Assembly: GCF_018614055.1 (NCBI RefSeq)
Contig: NZ_JAGGPB010000001.1
Span: 445,209-509,208, forward strand
DNA from: Streptomyces sp. ISL-98
GTDB taxonomy: Bacteria > Actinomycetota > Actinomycetes > Streptomycetales > Streptomycetaceae
Direction: 5' to 3'
DNA length: 64,000 bases
Position numbers and translations under genes: made by a program. This document shows, in pieces, positions 48,830 through 57,790 of the stretch (positions are counted from its first letter, which is position 1; each line of letters opens with the position of its first letter). Below the pieces are notes generated by a model. The model saw only the letters and a list, made by a program, of their open reading frames with translations, did not search any database and was not told the origin of the DNA.

Positions 48830-50167
48830 GTGCTCAGCACCGCACACCATGCGGACGTCGTCATTGTGGGGGCCGGGGTCGCGGGACTCTCGGCCGCCCA
48901 TCAGCTGACCAGCGCCGGCGTAACAGTCAGCGTCCTGGAGGCAGCCCCTTACGTGGGCGGGCGGATGGCCACCGAGGAGGTCGACGGATTCCGTCTCGAC
49001 CGCATCGGCCAGGTCCTCAGCACCTCGTATCCGGAACTGCTCCGTACGCCGGGTCTCGAAGGGATCGAGCTGCGCACGTTCTCGCCCGGCGTCCTCGTCC
49101 ACAGCGAGGGCCGCCACTACCGGGCGGGAGGGGTGCGGGGCACCCGGTGGGGTTCCCCCCACGCCCTCCGGGGCGTAGGGGGAGCGCTCGGCGCCGCCCG
49201 CGCCCTGACGAGCACACCCCGCCCGCCGTTCGGCGGCGCGCTCGACCAGGCCCGCCTCGGTGCGGCGCTCGGACGGTTGGCGGCCACGCCGGTGGGCCGG
49301 CTGATGGCCCGGCCCGAACGGCCCGCACACGAAGCCCTGTCCGGGCGCGGGCTGCCGGCCCGTACGGTCAACGGCTTCCTGCGCCCGCTTCTCTCGGCAC
49401 TGCTCTGCGACCCGGAGCTCACCACGTCGAGCCGGTGCGCCGATCTCGCGCTGCGCGGTTTCGCACGCGGCAGACTGTGCGTGCCTGCGGGCGGCGCGTC
49501 CGCGCTGCCCGAACTGCTGGCCGCCGCCCTGCCGCCGGGGACAGTACGTACGGGCGTACGCGTCACGGCCGCTTCGACCACATCGGTCACCACCGAGGAG
49601 CACGGTGAACTCACCTGCCGTTCCCTCTTACTGGCGACCGGTGCCCGCGCCGCGGCCACTCTGCTGCCGGGGCTGCGGGTGCCGTCCTTCCACCCCGTGA
49701 CGGTCTTTCACCATGCCGCGTCGACGCCTCCGTTGACGGACCCTGCCCTGCTGCTCGACGCCGACCGCAGCGGCCCCGTCTCGCACACCGCCGTCCTCAG
49801 CGAGGTCGACCCCTCGCGGGCGCCGCGCGGCCGGGCCCTGATCTCGTCGACGGTACTGGGCACTCCCCCGCCGGATCCCGACCCTGCGGTACGTGCCCAC
49901 CTGGCCAGGCTGTACGGCACCTCTACGGAGGGCTGGGAACTCCTCGCGGTCCACCACGACAGGGAGGCGGTCCCCGCGATGCCGGCCCCGCACGACCTGC
50001 GCCGACCAGTACGGCTCCTTTCGGGGCTGTACGTATGCGGCGACCACCGCGAAACAAGCACGGTCCAGGGCGCGCTGCACTCGGGCCGCCGAGCGGCGCA
50101 GGAGATCCTGCTGGACTTCGGCATCCGGCCGGGTTACGCGGCGGGGGAGCTACGGGAGGCGGCCTGA
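48830..50167 (+). CDS. FAD-dependent amine oxidase / protoporphyrinogen-oxidase-like protein
   Basis: A 445-aa flavoprotein. The N-terminal dinucleotide motif is DVVIVGAGVAGLSAAHQLTS with VLEAAPYVGGRMATEEVDGFRLD, the classic amine-oxidase start. The C-terminal FAD-closing motif GLYVCGDHRETSTVQGALHSGRRA is intact. The fold suits amine, carotenoid or porphyrin substrates; none can be chosen. A palindromic repeat copy is read in frame at about residues 108-118 (GSPHALRGVGG). GTG 48830 follows GGGGAGGGGCC. Ends in a large bidirectional hairpin. Confidence 0.88.
   Translation: MLSTAHHADVVIVGAGVAGLSAAHQLTSAGVTVSVLEAAPYVGGRMATEEVDGFRLDRIGQVLSTSYPELLRTPGLEGIELRTFSPGVLVHSEGRHYRAGGVRGTRWGSPHALRGVGGALGAARALTSTPRPPFGGALDQARLGAALGRLAATPVGRLMARPERPAHEALSGRGLPARTVNGFLRPLLSALLCDPELTTSSRCADLALRGFARGRLCVPAGGASALPELLAAALPPGTVRTGVRVTAASTTSVTTEEHGELTCRSLLLATGARAAATLLPGLRVPSFHPVTVFHHAASTPPLTDPALLLDADRSGPVSHTAVLSEVDPSRAPRGRALISSTVLGTPPPDPDPAVRAHLARLYGTSTEGWELLAVHHDREAVPAMPAPHDLRRPVRLLSGLYVCGDHRETSTVQGALHSGRRAAQEILLDFGIRPGYAAGELREAA
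49153..49183 (+). repeat. Palindromic repeat family B, in-frame copy in the FAD oxidoreductase
   Basis: TTCCCCCCACGCCC-TCCG-GGGCGTAGGGGGA, the same hairpin as at 19600-19627, is read in frame as SPHALRGVGG within the coding sequence, in a region between the FAD and substrate domains. Confidence 0.65.
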
Positions 50168-50193
50168 ACCTGGCCGGGTTCTGCGGGGCCTTG

Positions 50194-50296
50194 TTTCCCC
50201 ACCCCGCCCCTTCCCGAACTCCTCATTCGCCGGAGGGGCTGGAAAATCCAGCCCCTCCGGCGATTGAGGAGCGGGGTCTGGGGCGGGGTGGGGAAA
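50194..50296. terminator. 103-bp multi-segment hairpin, bidirectional terminator
   Basis: The outer 17-bp arms TTTCCCCACCCCGCCCC/GGGGCGGGGTGGGGAAA are perfect. The middle CTCCTCA/TGAGGAG and the inner 16-bp stem CGCCGGAGGGGCTGGA/TCCAGCCCCTCCGGCG with an AAA loop complete it. It fills the gap between the convergent FAD oxidoreductase (stop 50167) and TPR regulator (stop 50307). Confidence 0.9.
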
Positions 50297-50306
50297 GAAA
50301 AGCCCG

Positions 50307-51749
50307 TCACCCCAGCGCCGCAACCCGGTCCCGATACGTCCGCACCGCCGCCGCATCCCGATAAGGTTCGAGCCGCTTCTCGAAGTCCCGTACGTACTCC
50401 ACCGCCCGAGCCGACCGCATCTCCGTAGCCTGCTGCGCCGCCTCCGCCCCCAGCGAGCACGCCTGGTCCAGCTCCCCCAGGCCGAGCCGCGCGGACGCCA
50501 GCACCACCCGGCAGAACAGCCGGCTCCGCGCATAGCCCGGCCCCCGCAGCTGCAGCGACCGTTCCGCGTGCTGCGCCGCCGCCCGGTACTGCTGGAGGTC
50601 CCGGTGGCAGTGGCCGAACTCGTCCGCCATCTGCGCCTCGTCGAAGAAGCGCGCCCAGTACGGCACTTCGTCCCCCGGCCGCGCCGTCTCCATCGCGCGC
50701 TCCGCCCGTACGAGCGAGGCCGTGCACGCCCGCACCTCTCCCAGCACCCCGTGCCCGCGCGCCTCGACCGAGTGCAGCATCGCCTGTACGACGGCCGGCG
50801 CCGAACTCCCCACGCCCTGCTGAGCGACCCGCGCCAGCTGCACCGCCTCACGCCCGTGCCCGAGGTAGACGGCCTGCCTGCTCATGGTGACCAGTACGTA
50901 CGAGCCGTACGACCGGTCGCCCGCCGCCTGAGCCAGCCGCAGCGCCTGTACGAAGTACCGCTGGGCCAGGCCGTGCGCCGCGATGTCGTACGACGTCCAG
51001 CCCGCGAGGCGGGTCAGGTCGGCGGCGGCCGCGAACAGCCGGCGCCCCGTCGCCTCCCCGTACGTACCGCGCAGCATCGGCTCCGTCTCGTGCTCCAGAT
51101 ACCGCACGAGGGCCTGCCTCGCGTGCCCCCCGCCGTACGCCTGGTCCAGCGTCCTGAACAGCTCGCCGACCGAGCGCAGCGCCGCGATGTCCCCCATCGT
51201 GACGCGCTGCCCGGGCCCACGGTCGGTCTGCCGCTGGCGGGGCACAGCGAGGCGGCCCTGGGCGGGCACGCGCGCTCCGTTCACCGCCGGATCACCGCGC
51301 GCCACCCTGTCGTCGGCGCGGCCGATCAGCCAGTCGCGGCTCGGGACGACGAGCCCGGCCGGGGTGAAGGCGATCTTGCGCAGCTCGGCGTGGCTGCCGG
51401 AGTCCTTGCGCCAGAGACCGCTGACGATGTCGACGGCTTCCTCGGGGGTGGACGCGAACTCCAGGCCCGCGTAGACGGGCGCACAGGCGTCCAGTCCGAG
51501 GTCCTGGGCGGTCAGCCGCCGCCCGAGCCGCCGGGTGAAGACCTCGGCGATCAGGGCGGGCGTGGTACCGCGCGGTTGCTGTCCGCGCAGCCAGCGGGTC
51601 ACCGAGGTCTTGTCGTAGCGAAGATCCAGGCCGTGCTCCAGGCCAAGCTGGTCCACCCGTCGGGCAAGGCCTGCGTTGGAGAATCCCGCTTCCGCGATGA
51701 GCGCGGCGAGCTGGCGGTTGGGCGTGCGCTGCGGAGGTCGATCCGTCAT
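50307..51749 (-). CDS. XRE/TPR-type transcriptional regulator (NsdA-like)
   Basis: A 480-aa protein. The N-terminal region (about 10-75) is helix-turn-helix-like: LAALIAEAGFSNAGLARRVD, DKTSVTRWLRGQQPRG. A long helical region of TPR-like repeats (about 190-460) with ALRLAQAAGDRSYGSYVLVTM and QYRAAAQHAERSLQLRG follows. The layout matches the Streptomyces NsdA/BldD-linked regulators of differentiation and antibiotic production. Which one this is cannot be told from sequence alone. ATG 51749; divergent from lipB. Confidence 0.85.
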   Translation of the reverse strand: MTDRPPQRTPNRQLAALIAEAGFSNAGLARRVDQLGLEHGLDLRYDKTSVTRWLRGQQPRGTTPALIAEVFTRRLGRRLTAQDLGLDACAPVYAGLEFASTPEEAVDIVSGLWRKDSGSHAELRKIAFTPAGLVVPSRDWLIGRADDRVARGDPAVNGARVPAQGRLAVPRQRQTDRGPGQRVTMGDIAALRSVGELFRTLDQAYGGGHARQALVRYLEHETEPMLRGTYGEATGRRLFAAAADLTRLAGWTSYDIAAHGLAQRYFVQALRLAQAAGDRSYGSYVLVTMSRQAVYLGHGREAVQLARVAQQGVGSSAPAVVQAMLHSVEARGHGVLGEVRACTASLVRAERAMETARPGDEVPYWARFFDEAQMADEFGHCHRDLQQYRAAAQHAERSLQLRGPGYARSRLFCRVVLASARLGLGELDQACSLGAEAAQQATEMRSARAVEYVRDFEKRLEPYRDAAAVRTYRDRVAALG

Positions 51750-51903
51750 CAGCTGTGCGGTCTCCTGCCTTCTGGGCTCCGGGAGCAGCCCTCATGGAAC
51801 GGCGCGAATTTAGCCGCCCGCCCCGCTCGCTCTGTCGCCTTCGCCCCGCATTCATCCGATCGTGTGAGGATCCGGGCGAACGCTGACGAAAATGACCTGC
51901 CCG

Positions 51904-51931
51904 GTGACCAGTGGCGCCCCGGTCGTACAGT
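51904..51931 (+). promoter_or_regulatory. lipB promoter
   Basis: GTGACC (51904-51909), a 16-bp spacer and TACAGT (51926-51931) fit a vegetative sigma-factor promoter 50 bp upstream of the lipB GTG. Confidence 0.5.
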
Positions 51932-51980
51932 GGCTGAGGCGCCCAAATGTGCAGGGTGCCGGTTCTAGGGAGGCGTTGCC

Positions 51981-52778
51981 GTGAGTGAGCTGCGGTTTGT
52001 CCGACTGGGGTTCGGCGAGGAAGCCGTCGAGTACCAGGAGGCATGGCAGAAGCAGCGCGATGTGCACGCGGCACGGTTCGTGGACGAGGTCCCGGACACC
52101 TGCCTGCTCCTCGAGCACCCGCCCGTCTATACGGCGGGGCGGCGCACCCAGGACAACGAGCGCCCGCTGGACGGCACGCCCGTGGTGGACGTGGACCGCG
52201 GTGGCAAGATCACCTGGCACGGCCCGGGTCAGCTCGTCGGCTACCCGATCATGAAGCTGCCGCGTCCGGTGGACGTCGTGGCGCACGTACGCCGCCTCGA
52301 AGACGCCCTGATCCGTACCTGCGCGGAATTCGGCGTGGAGACGACCCGGATCGAGGGCCGCAGCGGTGTCTGGGTGCTCGGCGATCCGGTGGATCAGCGT
52401 CCGCCGCTCGGCGGCCTGTCCCTCGACTTCGATCCGCGACTGCACGACGACGAGTTCGACGCGCGTCTGAACGGTCCCGAGTACGCTCCGTCCAACGCCG
52501 GCCAGCGCCGCGAGGACCGCAAGCTCGCCGCCATCGGCATCCGCGTCGCCAAGGGCGTCACGATGCACGGCTTCTCGCTGAACGTGAACCCGGACAACAC
52601 CTGGTTCGACCGGATCGTGCCGTGCGGCATCCGCGACGCGGGCGTCGCCTCGCTCTCGGGCGAGCTGGGGCGCGAGGTGCCGGTCGCCGAGGTGCTGCCC
52701 GTCGTGGAGAAGCACTTGCGCGACGTACTGGAGAACGCGGCTCTGGCGCCTCGCGTCGTGGAGCAGGCGTCCGCCTAG
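51981..52778 (+). CDS. lipB: Lipoyl(octanoyl) transferase
   Basis: A 265-aa enzyme that moves octanoate from acyl carrier protein to the lysine of lipoyl domains, such as the two in the E2 protein encoded here. The active-site Cys is in [14 protein letters not shown] and the Lys in [38 protein letters not shown] and [13 protein letters not shown] are typical. GTG 51981 follows GGGAGGCG. It lies 165 bp before lipA. Confidence 0.95.
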   Translation: MSELRFVRLGFGEEAVEYQEAWQKQRDVHAARFVDEVPDTCLLLEHPPVYTAGRRTQDNERPLDGTPVVDVDRGGKITWHGPGQLVGYPIMKLPRPVDVVAHVRRLEDALIRTCAEFGVETTRIEGRSGVWVLGDPVDQRPPLGGLSLDFDPRLHDDEFDARLNGPEYAPSNAGQRREDRKLAAIGIRVAKGVTMHGFSLNVNPDNTWFDRIVPCGIRDAGVASLSGELGREVPVAEVLPVVEKHLRDVLENAALAPRVVEQASA

Positions 52779-52877
52779 GGGTATGCGCGGGAATGCGCCC
52801 CTCTGGCCAGAGGTTGTTGTCACAGCCAGCGCAAAGCGCTGTCCGCCAGGGGTGGTGGTCGGGCGACGGGCGGGCGT

Positions 52878-52911
52878 AACACCGTACAAATATCGGGCGT
52901 ACCCTGGTGTT
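52878..52911 (+). promoter_or_regulatory. Nested dyad and -10 box upstream of lipA
   Basis: AACACC-GTAC ... GTAC-CCT-GGTGTT is a nested inverted repeat. TACCCT (52900-52905), a likely -10, lies in its right half, 39 bp before lipA. It may be an operator. Confidence 0.35.
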
Positions 52912-52943
52912 CGCCGAAGAATCGAAGTCGTAGGGAGCCGGAC

Positions 52944-53909
52944 GTGTCCGCAGTCGCACCCGACGGACGCAAGATGCTGCGCCTGGAGGTCCGGAACAGC
53001 CAGACCCCCATCGAGCGCAAGCCCGAGTGGATCAAGACCCGGGCGAAGATGGGCCCCGAGTACACCAAGATGCAGGCCCTGGTGAAGGGCGAAGGATTGC
53101 ATACGGTGTGCCAGGAGGCCGGCTGTCCGAACATCTACGAATGCTGGGAGGACCGCGAGGCCACCTTCCTCATCGGCGGTGACCAGTGCACCCGGCGTTG
53201 TGACTTCTGCCAGATCGACACCGGCAAGCCTGCCGCGCTCGACCTGGACGAGCCGCGCCGCGTGGGTGAGTCCGTCGTCACGATGGACCTGAACTACGCC
53301 ACCATCACCGGCGTCGCGCGCGACGACCTGGAGGACGGCGGCGCCTGGCTGTACGCGGAGACCGTGCGCCAGATCCACGGCATGACGTCGGAGCGCGCGG
53401 ACGGCCGTACCAAGGTCGAGCTGCTGATCCCCGACTTCAACGCGGTCCCCGAGCAGCTGGCCGAGGTCTTCTCGTCCCGCCCCGAGGTGCTCGCCCACAA
53501 CGTCGAGACGGTGCCGCGCATCTTCAAGCGCATCCGCCCCGGCTTCCGGTACGAGCGCTCCCTCGAAGTGATCACGCGGGCCCGCGAGGCCGGTCTGGTG
53601 ACCAAGTCGAACCTCATCCTGGGCATGGGCGAGGAGCGCGAAGAGGTCAGCCAGGCGCTGCAGGATCTGTACGACGCGGGTTGCGAGCTCATCACGATTA
53701 CGCAGTACCTGCGCCCCTCCCCGCGCCACCACCCCGTCGAGCGCTGGGTGAAGCCGCACGAGTTCGTGGAGCTGAAGGAGGAGGCCGAGGAGATCGGCTA
53801 CTCCGGTGTGATGTCCGGGCCGCTGGTCCGTTCCTCGTACCGCGCGGGCCGGCTCTTCGGTCAGGCGATGGAGCGACGCGCCGAGAAGGCCACCACCCAG
53901 GCCGTGTGA
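52944..53909 (+). CDS. lipA: Lipoyl synthase
   Basis: A 321-aa radical-SAM enzyme that inserts two sulfurs into protein-bound octanoate. The auxiliary-cluster cysteines are [12 protein letters not shown] (CX4CX5C). The radical-SAM cysteines are CTRRCDFC (CX3CX2C). The C-terminal RSSYRAG serine motif completes the family set. The conserved [15 protein letters not shown] is present. GTG 52944 follows GGGAGCC. A strong terminator follows. Confidence 0.96.
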   Translation: MSAVAPDGRKMLRLEVRNSQTPIERKPEWIKTRAKMGPEYTKMQALVKGEGLHTVCQEAGCPNIYECWEDREATFLIGGDQCTRRCDFCQIDTGKPAALDLDEPRRVGESVVTMDLNYATITGVARDDLEDGGAWLYAETVRQIHGMTSERADGRTKVELLIPDFNAVPEQLAEVFSSRPEVLAHNVETVPRIFKRIRPGFRYERSLEVITRAREAGLVTKSNLILGMGEEREEVSQALQDLYDAGCELITITQYLRPSPRHHPVERWVKPHEFVELKEEAEEIGYSGVMSGPLVRSSYRAGRLFGQAMERRAEKATTQAV

Positions 53910-53981
53910 GCGCAGGCTGGGTGAGTGCAGGCTGTGTGAATCGGCGCACAAGCAACTACCCGCTAGTAATGGCAAGTTGAT

Positions 53982-54025
53982 GCGGCCCGTAGGGTCCCCG
54001 CAGGTCAGGGGACCCTACGGGCCGC
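53982..54025 (+). terminator. lipA terminator
   Basis: Perfect 18-bp stem (53982-53999 with 54008-54025), GCGGCCCGTAGGGTCCCC and its complement, with an 8-nt loop. Confidence 0.9.
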
Positions 54026-54219
54026 GTCAGTGTTTCGGCCGTACGCGTCAAGGATTCATGGGCGTTTGACCGCCCGGTCACGCACTGGTAACACCAGTCA
54101 GTGACCCTAGGTTTACGCAGAGCTCCACTCCGCTCCACCCTGAACCGCCCGCTCCACCCCCAGCACGGACCCAGCACGCGCTCGTTCCCGAGTCTTCCGC
54201 TCCGAGGAGGGACCTCCCC

Positions 54220-54432
54220 ATGCAGGCCGCGACCGACGTACGCGCCACCGCCATCCCGTCCGTCACCGACGCGCTGCGCGCCGTCGAGTCTCTGCTGATG
54301 CGCGGCGGCCAGCGCACCGCCCGCCGGAACGCCTGGACGTCGGTCCTCGAAGACCGGCGCAGGGCGAAGGACCGGGTCGAGGCTCAGCACGTACTGGAGG
54401 CCGTGGCGAGCCGTACTTCCACGGCCACGTAA
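54220..54432 (+). CDS. Small conserved-looking hypothetical protein (70 aa)
   Basis: ATG 54220 with GAGGAGGG upstream. The 70-aa basic, helical protein (MQAATDVRATAIPSVTDALR, MRGGQRTARRNAWTSVLEDRRRAKDRVEAQHVLEAV) has no signal or membrane segment. It is 10 bp ahead of the DUF4191 gene and likely co-transcribed. I recall an equivalent at this place in other Streptomyces. Function unknown. Confidence 0.75.
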   Translation: MQAATDVRATAIPSVTDALRAVESLLMRGGQRTARRNAWTSVLEDRRRAKDRVEAQHVLEAVASRTSTAT

Positions 54433-54442
54433 ACTTCGGAAC

Positions 54443-55144
54443 ATGGCGAGGAAGGCAAAACAAGACAGCGCTGAGGCTGCTGCGAACCCCGGGCGACTCA
54501 AGCAGATCGCCCTGACCTACAAGATGACCCGCAAGGCTGACCCGAAGGTCGGTCTTGTCGTCGCGGGCGTGGGAATCGTCACCTTCGGTGTCCTCCTCGC
54601 GATCGGCTTCTTGATCGATCACCCGGTCTATCTGGGCATCCTGGGCTTCCTGCTGGCCTTCCTCGCGATGGCGATCGTCTTCGGACGCCGCGCCGAGCGA
54701 GCTGCCTTCGGGCAGATGGAAGGACAGCCGGGCGCTGCGGCCTCCGTGCTGCAGAACGTCGGCCGGGGCTGGACGACGACTCCGGCCGTGGCCATGAACC
54801 GCAACCAGGACGTCGTGCACCGGGCGGTCGGCAAGGCCGGCATCGTCCTGGTGGGCGAGGGCAACCCGAACCGGCTCAAGACTCTGCTAGCGGCGGAGAA
54901 GAAGAAGATGGCGCGCATCGTGGTGGACGTACCCGTCCACGACATCGTCATCGGCAACGAAGAGGGTCAGGTGCCGCTGAAGAGGCTGCGCACCACGATG
55001 CTCAAGCTGCCGCGCGTCCTCACGGGCCCGCAGGTCACGTCGGCCAACGACCGCCTGCGCGCGATGGGCGACCTCATGTCCAACATGCCGCTGCCGAAGG
55101 GTCCCATTCCCGGGCGTGGCACGCGGGGACCACGACAGCGGTAA
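54443..55144 (+). CDS. DUF4191 membrane protein
   Basis: A 233-aa protein with a basic N-terminus (MARKAKQDSAEAA), two adjacent helices (about 33-54 and 58-78: VGLVVAGVGIVTFGVLLAIGF and VYLGILGFLLAFLAMAIVF), then a cytoplasmic domain with VGEGNPNRLKTLLAAEKKKM and VPVHDIVIGNEEGQVPLKRL. This family is standard between lipA and glnA in actinobacteria. Function unknown; neighbours suggest no metabolic link. ATG 54443. Confidence 0.88.
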   Translation: MARKAKQDSAEAAANPGRLKQIALTYKMTRKADPKVGLVVAGVGIVTFGVLLAIGFLIDHPVYLGILGFLLAFLAMAIVFGRRAERAAFGQMEGQPGAAASVLQNVGRGWTTTPAVAMNRNQDVVHRAVGKAGIVLVGEGNPNRLKTLLAAEKKKMARIVVDVPVHDIVIGNEEGQVPLKRLRTTMLKLPRVLTGPQVTSANDRLRAMGDLMSNMPLPKGPIPGRGTRGPRQR

Positions 55145-55168
55145 TACGCGCTTGATCTGTTGATCTGC

Positions 55169-55212
55169 ACGGAAAAGCGGCCCGGACCACATGGTCCGGG
55201 CCGCTTTTCCGT
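55169..55212. terminator. Bidirectional terminator
   Basis: 20-bp perfect stem (55169-55188 with 55193-55212) with AAAA/TTTT segments inside the arms and an ACAT loop, between the convergent DUF4191 and RDD genes. Confidence 0.92.
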
Positions 55213-55221
55213 TACGTAACC

Positions 55222-55689
55222 TCAGGTCCGCACCTGCACGGCGCGCGCCAGCCTGTCGTGCAGCCCGCGGCCGTCGCGGTCCCAGACCAGCGCCGGGATC
55301 GCGAGGCAGAGCAGCACGCTCCGCACGATGACCCGGAAGACGCCGAGGCGGGCACCGTCCTCGGCGACGACGCGGAGGCCGAAGAGCCGCTTGCCCGGGG
55401 TGAAGCCGACCGTTCCGACGGTGAGCACGCTCAGTACGAGCAGAACGCCGAGCGCCCAGTTGCCGGACGCCTGCCAGTCACGGCCGGCGAGGAGCCCGTA
55501 TGCGATCAGCATGCACAGTGACCAGTCGATGAAAAGGGCGCCGAAGCGGCGGCCCAGCGGGGCGACGGCCCCGGGGCCCTCCTCGGGGAGACCGAGCCGC
55601 TCACCGCGGTAGCCGGTGACGGCACCCATCTGTTTGGCGGCCTCGCCCGGCCCGGACAGCCACGATCCGATTGCTTGCCTGTTGTCCAC
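55222..55689 (-). CDS. RDD-family membrane protein
   Basis: A 155-aa protein with the RDD signature: [21 protein letters not shown] (first helix with R and D), [14 protein letters not shown] and a closing [16 protein letters not shown] with the second Asp. About three helices. RDD proteins may be Na+/H+ exchangers or membrane chaperones; the role here is unknown. GTG 55689. Divergent from glnA, whose upstream region holds the GlnR site. Confidence 0.88.
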   Translation of the reverse strand: MDNRQAIGSWLSGPGEAAKQMGAVTGYRGERLGLPEEGPGAVAPLGRRFGALFIDWSLCMLIAYGLLAGRDWQASGNWALGVLLVLSVLTVGTVGFTPGKRLFGLRVVAEDGARLGVFRVIVRSVLLCLAIPALVWDRDGRGLHDRLARAVQVRT

Positions 55690-55752
55690 GCGACCACGGT
55701 ACTGTGCCCGGTTTCGTACCCTGGAAGTCGGGGCCCTTCGGAGCCGCCCTGG

Positions 55753-55790
55753 TTAACTTGCGCGAAACAAATGGGTCACGCTTGAGAAAT
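55753..55790 (+). promoter_or_regulatory. GlnR operator upstream of glnA
   Basis: Four half-sites with exact 6-bp gaps: TTAAC-n6-GAAAC-n6-GTCAC-n6-GAAAT (55753-57, 55764-68, 55775-79, 55786-90). This matches the published actinobacterial GlnR pattern gTnAC-n6-GaAAC in duplicate. A -10-like TATGGT follows at 55801-55806, and glnA starts at 55887. GlnR would adjust glnA to nitrogen supply. Confidence 0.88.
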
Positions 55791-55886
55791 CCGGCCTGCC
55801 TATGGTCGGGTCCAGCGTGTGCCACCGCACTGGCCGCACGAAGAGCTGCAACCCCGCCCCTCCCGGGTGGGAGTAGGAGGAGTTGG

Positions 55887-57296
55887 ATGTTCCAGAACGC
55901 CGACGACGCGAAGAAGTTCCTCGCCGACGAAGACGTCAAGTTCGTCGACGTCCGGTTCTGCGACCTGCCCGGAGTGATGCAGCACTTCACGATTCCGGCC
56001 GCGGCGTTCGACCCGAACGAGGAGCTGGCCTTCGACGGATCGTCGATCCGCGGCTTCCAGGCCATCCACGAGTCCGACATGGCACTCCGTGCGGACCTGT
56101 CGACGGCACGCGTAGACCCGTTCCGCAAGGACAAGACGGTCAACATCAACTTCTTCATCCACGACCCGATCACGGGCGAGCAGTACAGCCGTGACCCGCG
56201 GAACGTGGCGAAGAAGGCCGAGGCGTACCTCACGTCCACCGGCATCGCCGACACGGCGTACTTCGGCCCCGAGGCCGAGTTCTACGTGTTCGACAACGTC
56301 CGTTTCCAGACCTCCGCGAACGAGTCCTTCTACCACATCGACTCCGAGGCAGGCGCCTGGAACACCGGTGCGGTCGAGAACAACCGTGGCTACAAGGTCC
56401 GCTACAAGGGTGGCTACTTCCCGACCCCGCCGGTCGACCACTTCGCCGACCTGCGTGCCGAGATCTCCCTGGAGCTGGACAAGAACGGCCTCCAGGTCGA
56501 GCGCCAGCACCACGAGGTCGGCACGGCCGGCCAGGCCGAGATCAACTACAAGTTCAACACCCTCCTCGCCGCCGCCGACGACCTGATGCTCTTCAAGTAC
56601 GTCGTGAAGAACGTCGCCTGGCGCAACGGCAAGACCGCGACCTTCATGCCGAAGCCGATCTTCGGTGACAACGGCTCGGGCATGCACGTCCACCAGTCGC
56701 TGTGGGCGAACGGCGACCCGCTGTTCTACGACGAGACCGGCTACGCGGGCCTCTCGGACACCGCGCGCTACTACATCGGCGGCATCCTCAAGCACGCCCC
56801 GTCGCTGCTCGCCTTCACCAACCCGACGGTGAACTCGTACCACCGCCTGGTGCCCGGCTTCGAGGCCCCGGTCAACATGGTCTACTCGCAGCGCAACCGC
56901 TCGGCTGCCATGCGTATCCCGATCACGGGCTCGAACCCGAAGGCCAAGCGCGTCGAGTTCCGCGCCCCGGACCCGTCCTCGAACCCGTACCTCGCGTTCT
57001 CGGCGCTGCTGATGGCGGGCCTCGACGGCGTGAAGAACAAGATCGAGCCGGCCGAGCCGATCGACAAGGACCTCTACGAGCTGGCTCCCGAGGAGCACGC
57101 GAACGTCCAGCAGGTCCCGACGTCGCTCCCGGCCGTCCTGGACGCACTCGAGGCGGACCACGACTACCTTCTGGCCGGCGGCGTCTTCACGCCCGACCTG
57201 ATCGAGACGTGGATCGACTACAAGCGCACGAACGAGATCGCCCCGATCCAGCTGCGCCCGCACCCGCACGAGTTCGAGCTGTACTTCGACATCTAA
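55887..57296 (+). CDS. glnA: Glutamine synthetase type I
   Basis: A 469-aa GSI-beta subunit, the usual length, forming a dodecamer that makes glutamine from glutamate, ammonia and ATP. Landmarks are [21 protein letters not shown], the metal Glu in [25 protein letters not shown], and NRSAAMRIP. The adenylylation tyrosine is in [11 protein letters not shown], so GlnE-type control is expected. ATG 55887 follows AGGAGGAG. Transcription is under a clear GlnR operator. A strong terminator follows. Confidence 0.97.
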   Translation: MFQNADDAKKFLADEDVKFVDVRFCDLPGVMQHFTIPAAAFDPNEELAFDGSSIRGFQAIHESDMALRADLSTARVDPFRKDKTVNINFFIHDPITGEQYSRDPRNVAKKAEAYLTSTGIADTAYFGPEAEFYVFDNVRFQTSANESFYHIDSEAGAWNTGAVENNRGYKVRYKGGYFPTPPVDHFADLRAEISLELDKNGLQVERQHHEVGTAGQAEINYKFNTLLAAADDLMLFKYVVKNVAWRNGKTATFMPKPIFGDNGSGMHVHQSLWANGDPLFYDETGYAGLSDTARYYIGGILKHAPSLLAFTNPTVNSYHRLVPGFEAPVNMVYSQRNRSAAMRIPITGSNPKAKRVEFRAPDPSSNPYLAFSALLMAGLDGVKNKIEPAEPIDKDLYELAPEEHANVQQVPTSLPAVLDALEADHDYLLAGGVFTPDLIETWIDYKRTNEIAPIQLRPHPHEFELYFDI

Positions 57297-57324
57297 AGAT
57301 CACGGTCGGTCTGTAGTCACTGGT

Positions 57325-57365
57325 TGAGGGCCGTTGCCCCGCATCTTGCGGGGCAACGGCCCTCA
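57325..57365 (+). terminator. glnA terminator
   Basis: 18-bp perfect stem TGAGGGCCGTTGCCCCGC with its complement around ATCTT, 29 nt after the glnA stop. Confidence 0.92.
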
Positions 57366-57490
57366 GCTGTACCCGGTCGCAACCGTTCCGTCGGATGGCG
57401 CAGAGACGTTCGCCACCGCTCGCTGGCGTCCCCACATCGATCTAGCGTCAGGGAGACGGGCTGTCTTCGAACGTGGATCGAGGAACTGAG

Positions 57491-57772
57491 ATGGCAATTC
57501 TGGTGGTCAACCAGGGCGCGGACTGGACCAAGGAGCTCTACCAGGCGACCTTCGACCGGGCGATCCCGGACCGTGCGTATCCGCCCAGCGGTCTCATCGC
57601 TCACTTCGCAGCGCCCGGCGAGGCGGGCGGTTGGCAGGTCATTGACGTATGGGAGTCGGAAGACGCGTTCCGGCGGTTTCTGGAGGGGACGGTCAAACCT
57701 GCCGCGCAGGCGCTCGGGGCGCCGCCTTTCGAGTCCAAGGTGGTTGAGGTTTACAACTCACTGATGCCGTAG
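57491..57772 (+). CDS. Small hypothetical protein (93 aa), ABM-like fold possible
   Basis: ATG 57491 with GAGGAAC upstream. The 93-aa protein (MAILVVNQGADWTKELYQAT, HFAAPGEAGGWQVIDVWESE, DAFRRFLEGTVKPAAQAL) has the strand-helix-strand and FRRFL helix layout of antibiotic-biosynthesis-monooxygenase-like dimeric proteins. No cofactor site is visible. Convergent with the acyltransferase gene. It may belong to the nearby accessory cluster. Confidence 0.7.
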   Translation: MAILVVNQGADWTKELYQATFDRAIPDRAYPPSGLIAHFAAPGEAGGWQVIDVWESEDAFRRFLEGTVKPAAQALGAPPFESKVVEVYNSLMP

Positions 57773-57790
57773 GCAGGGGCGATGAGCGGG

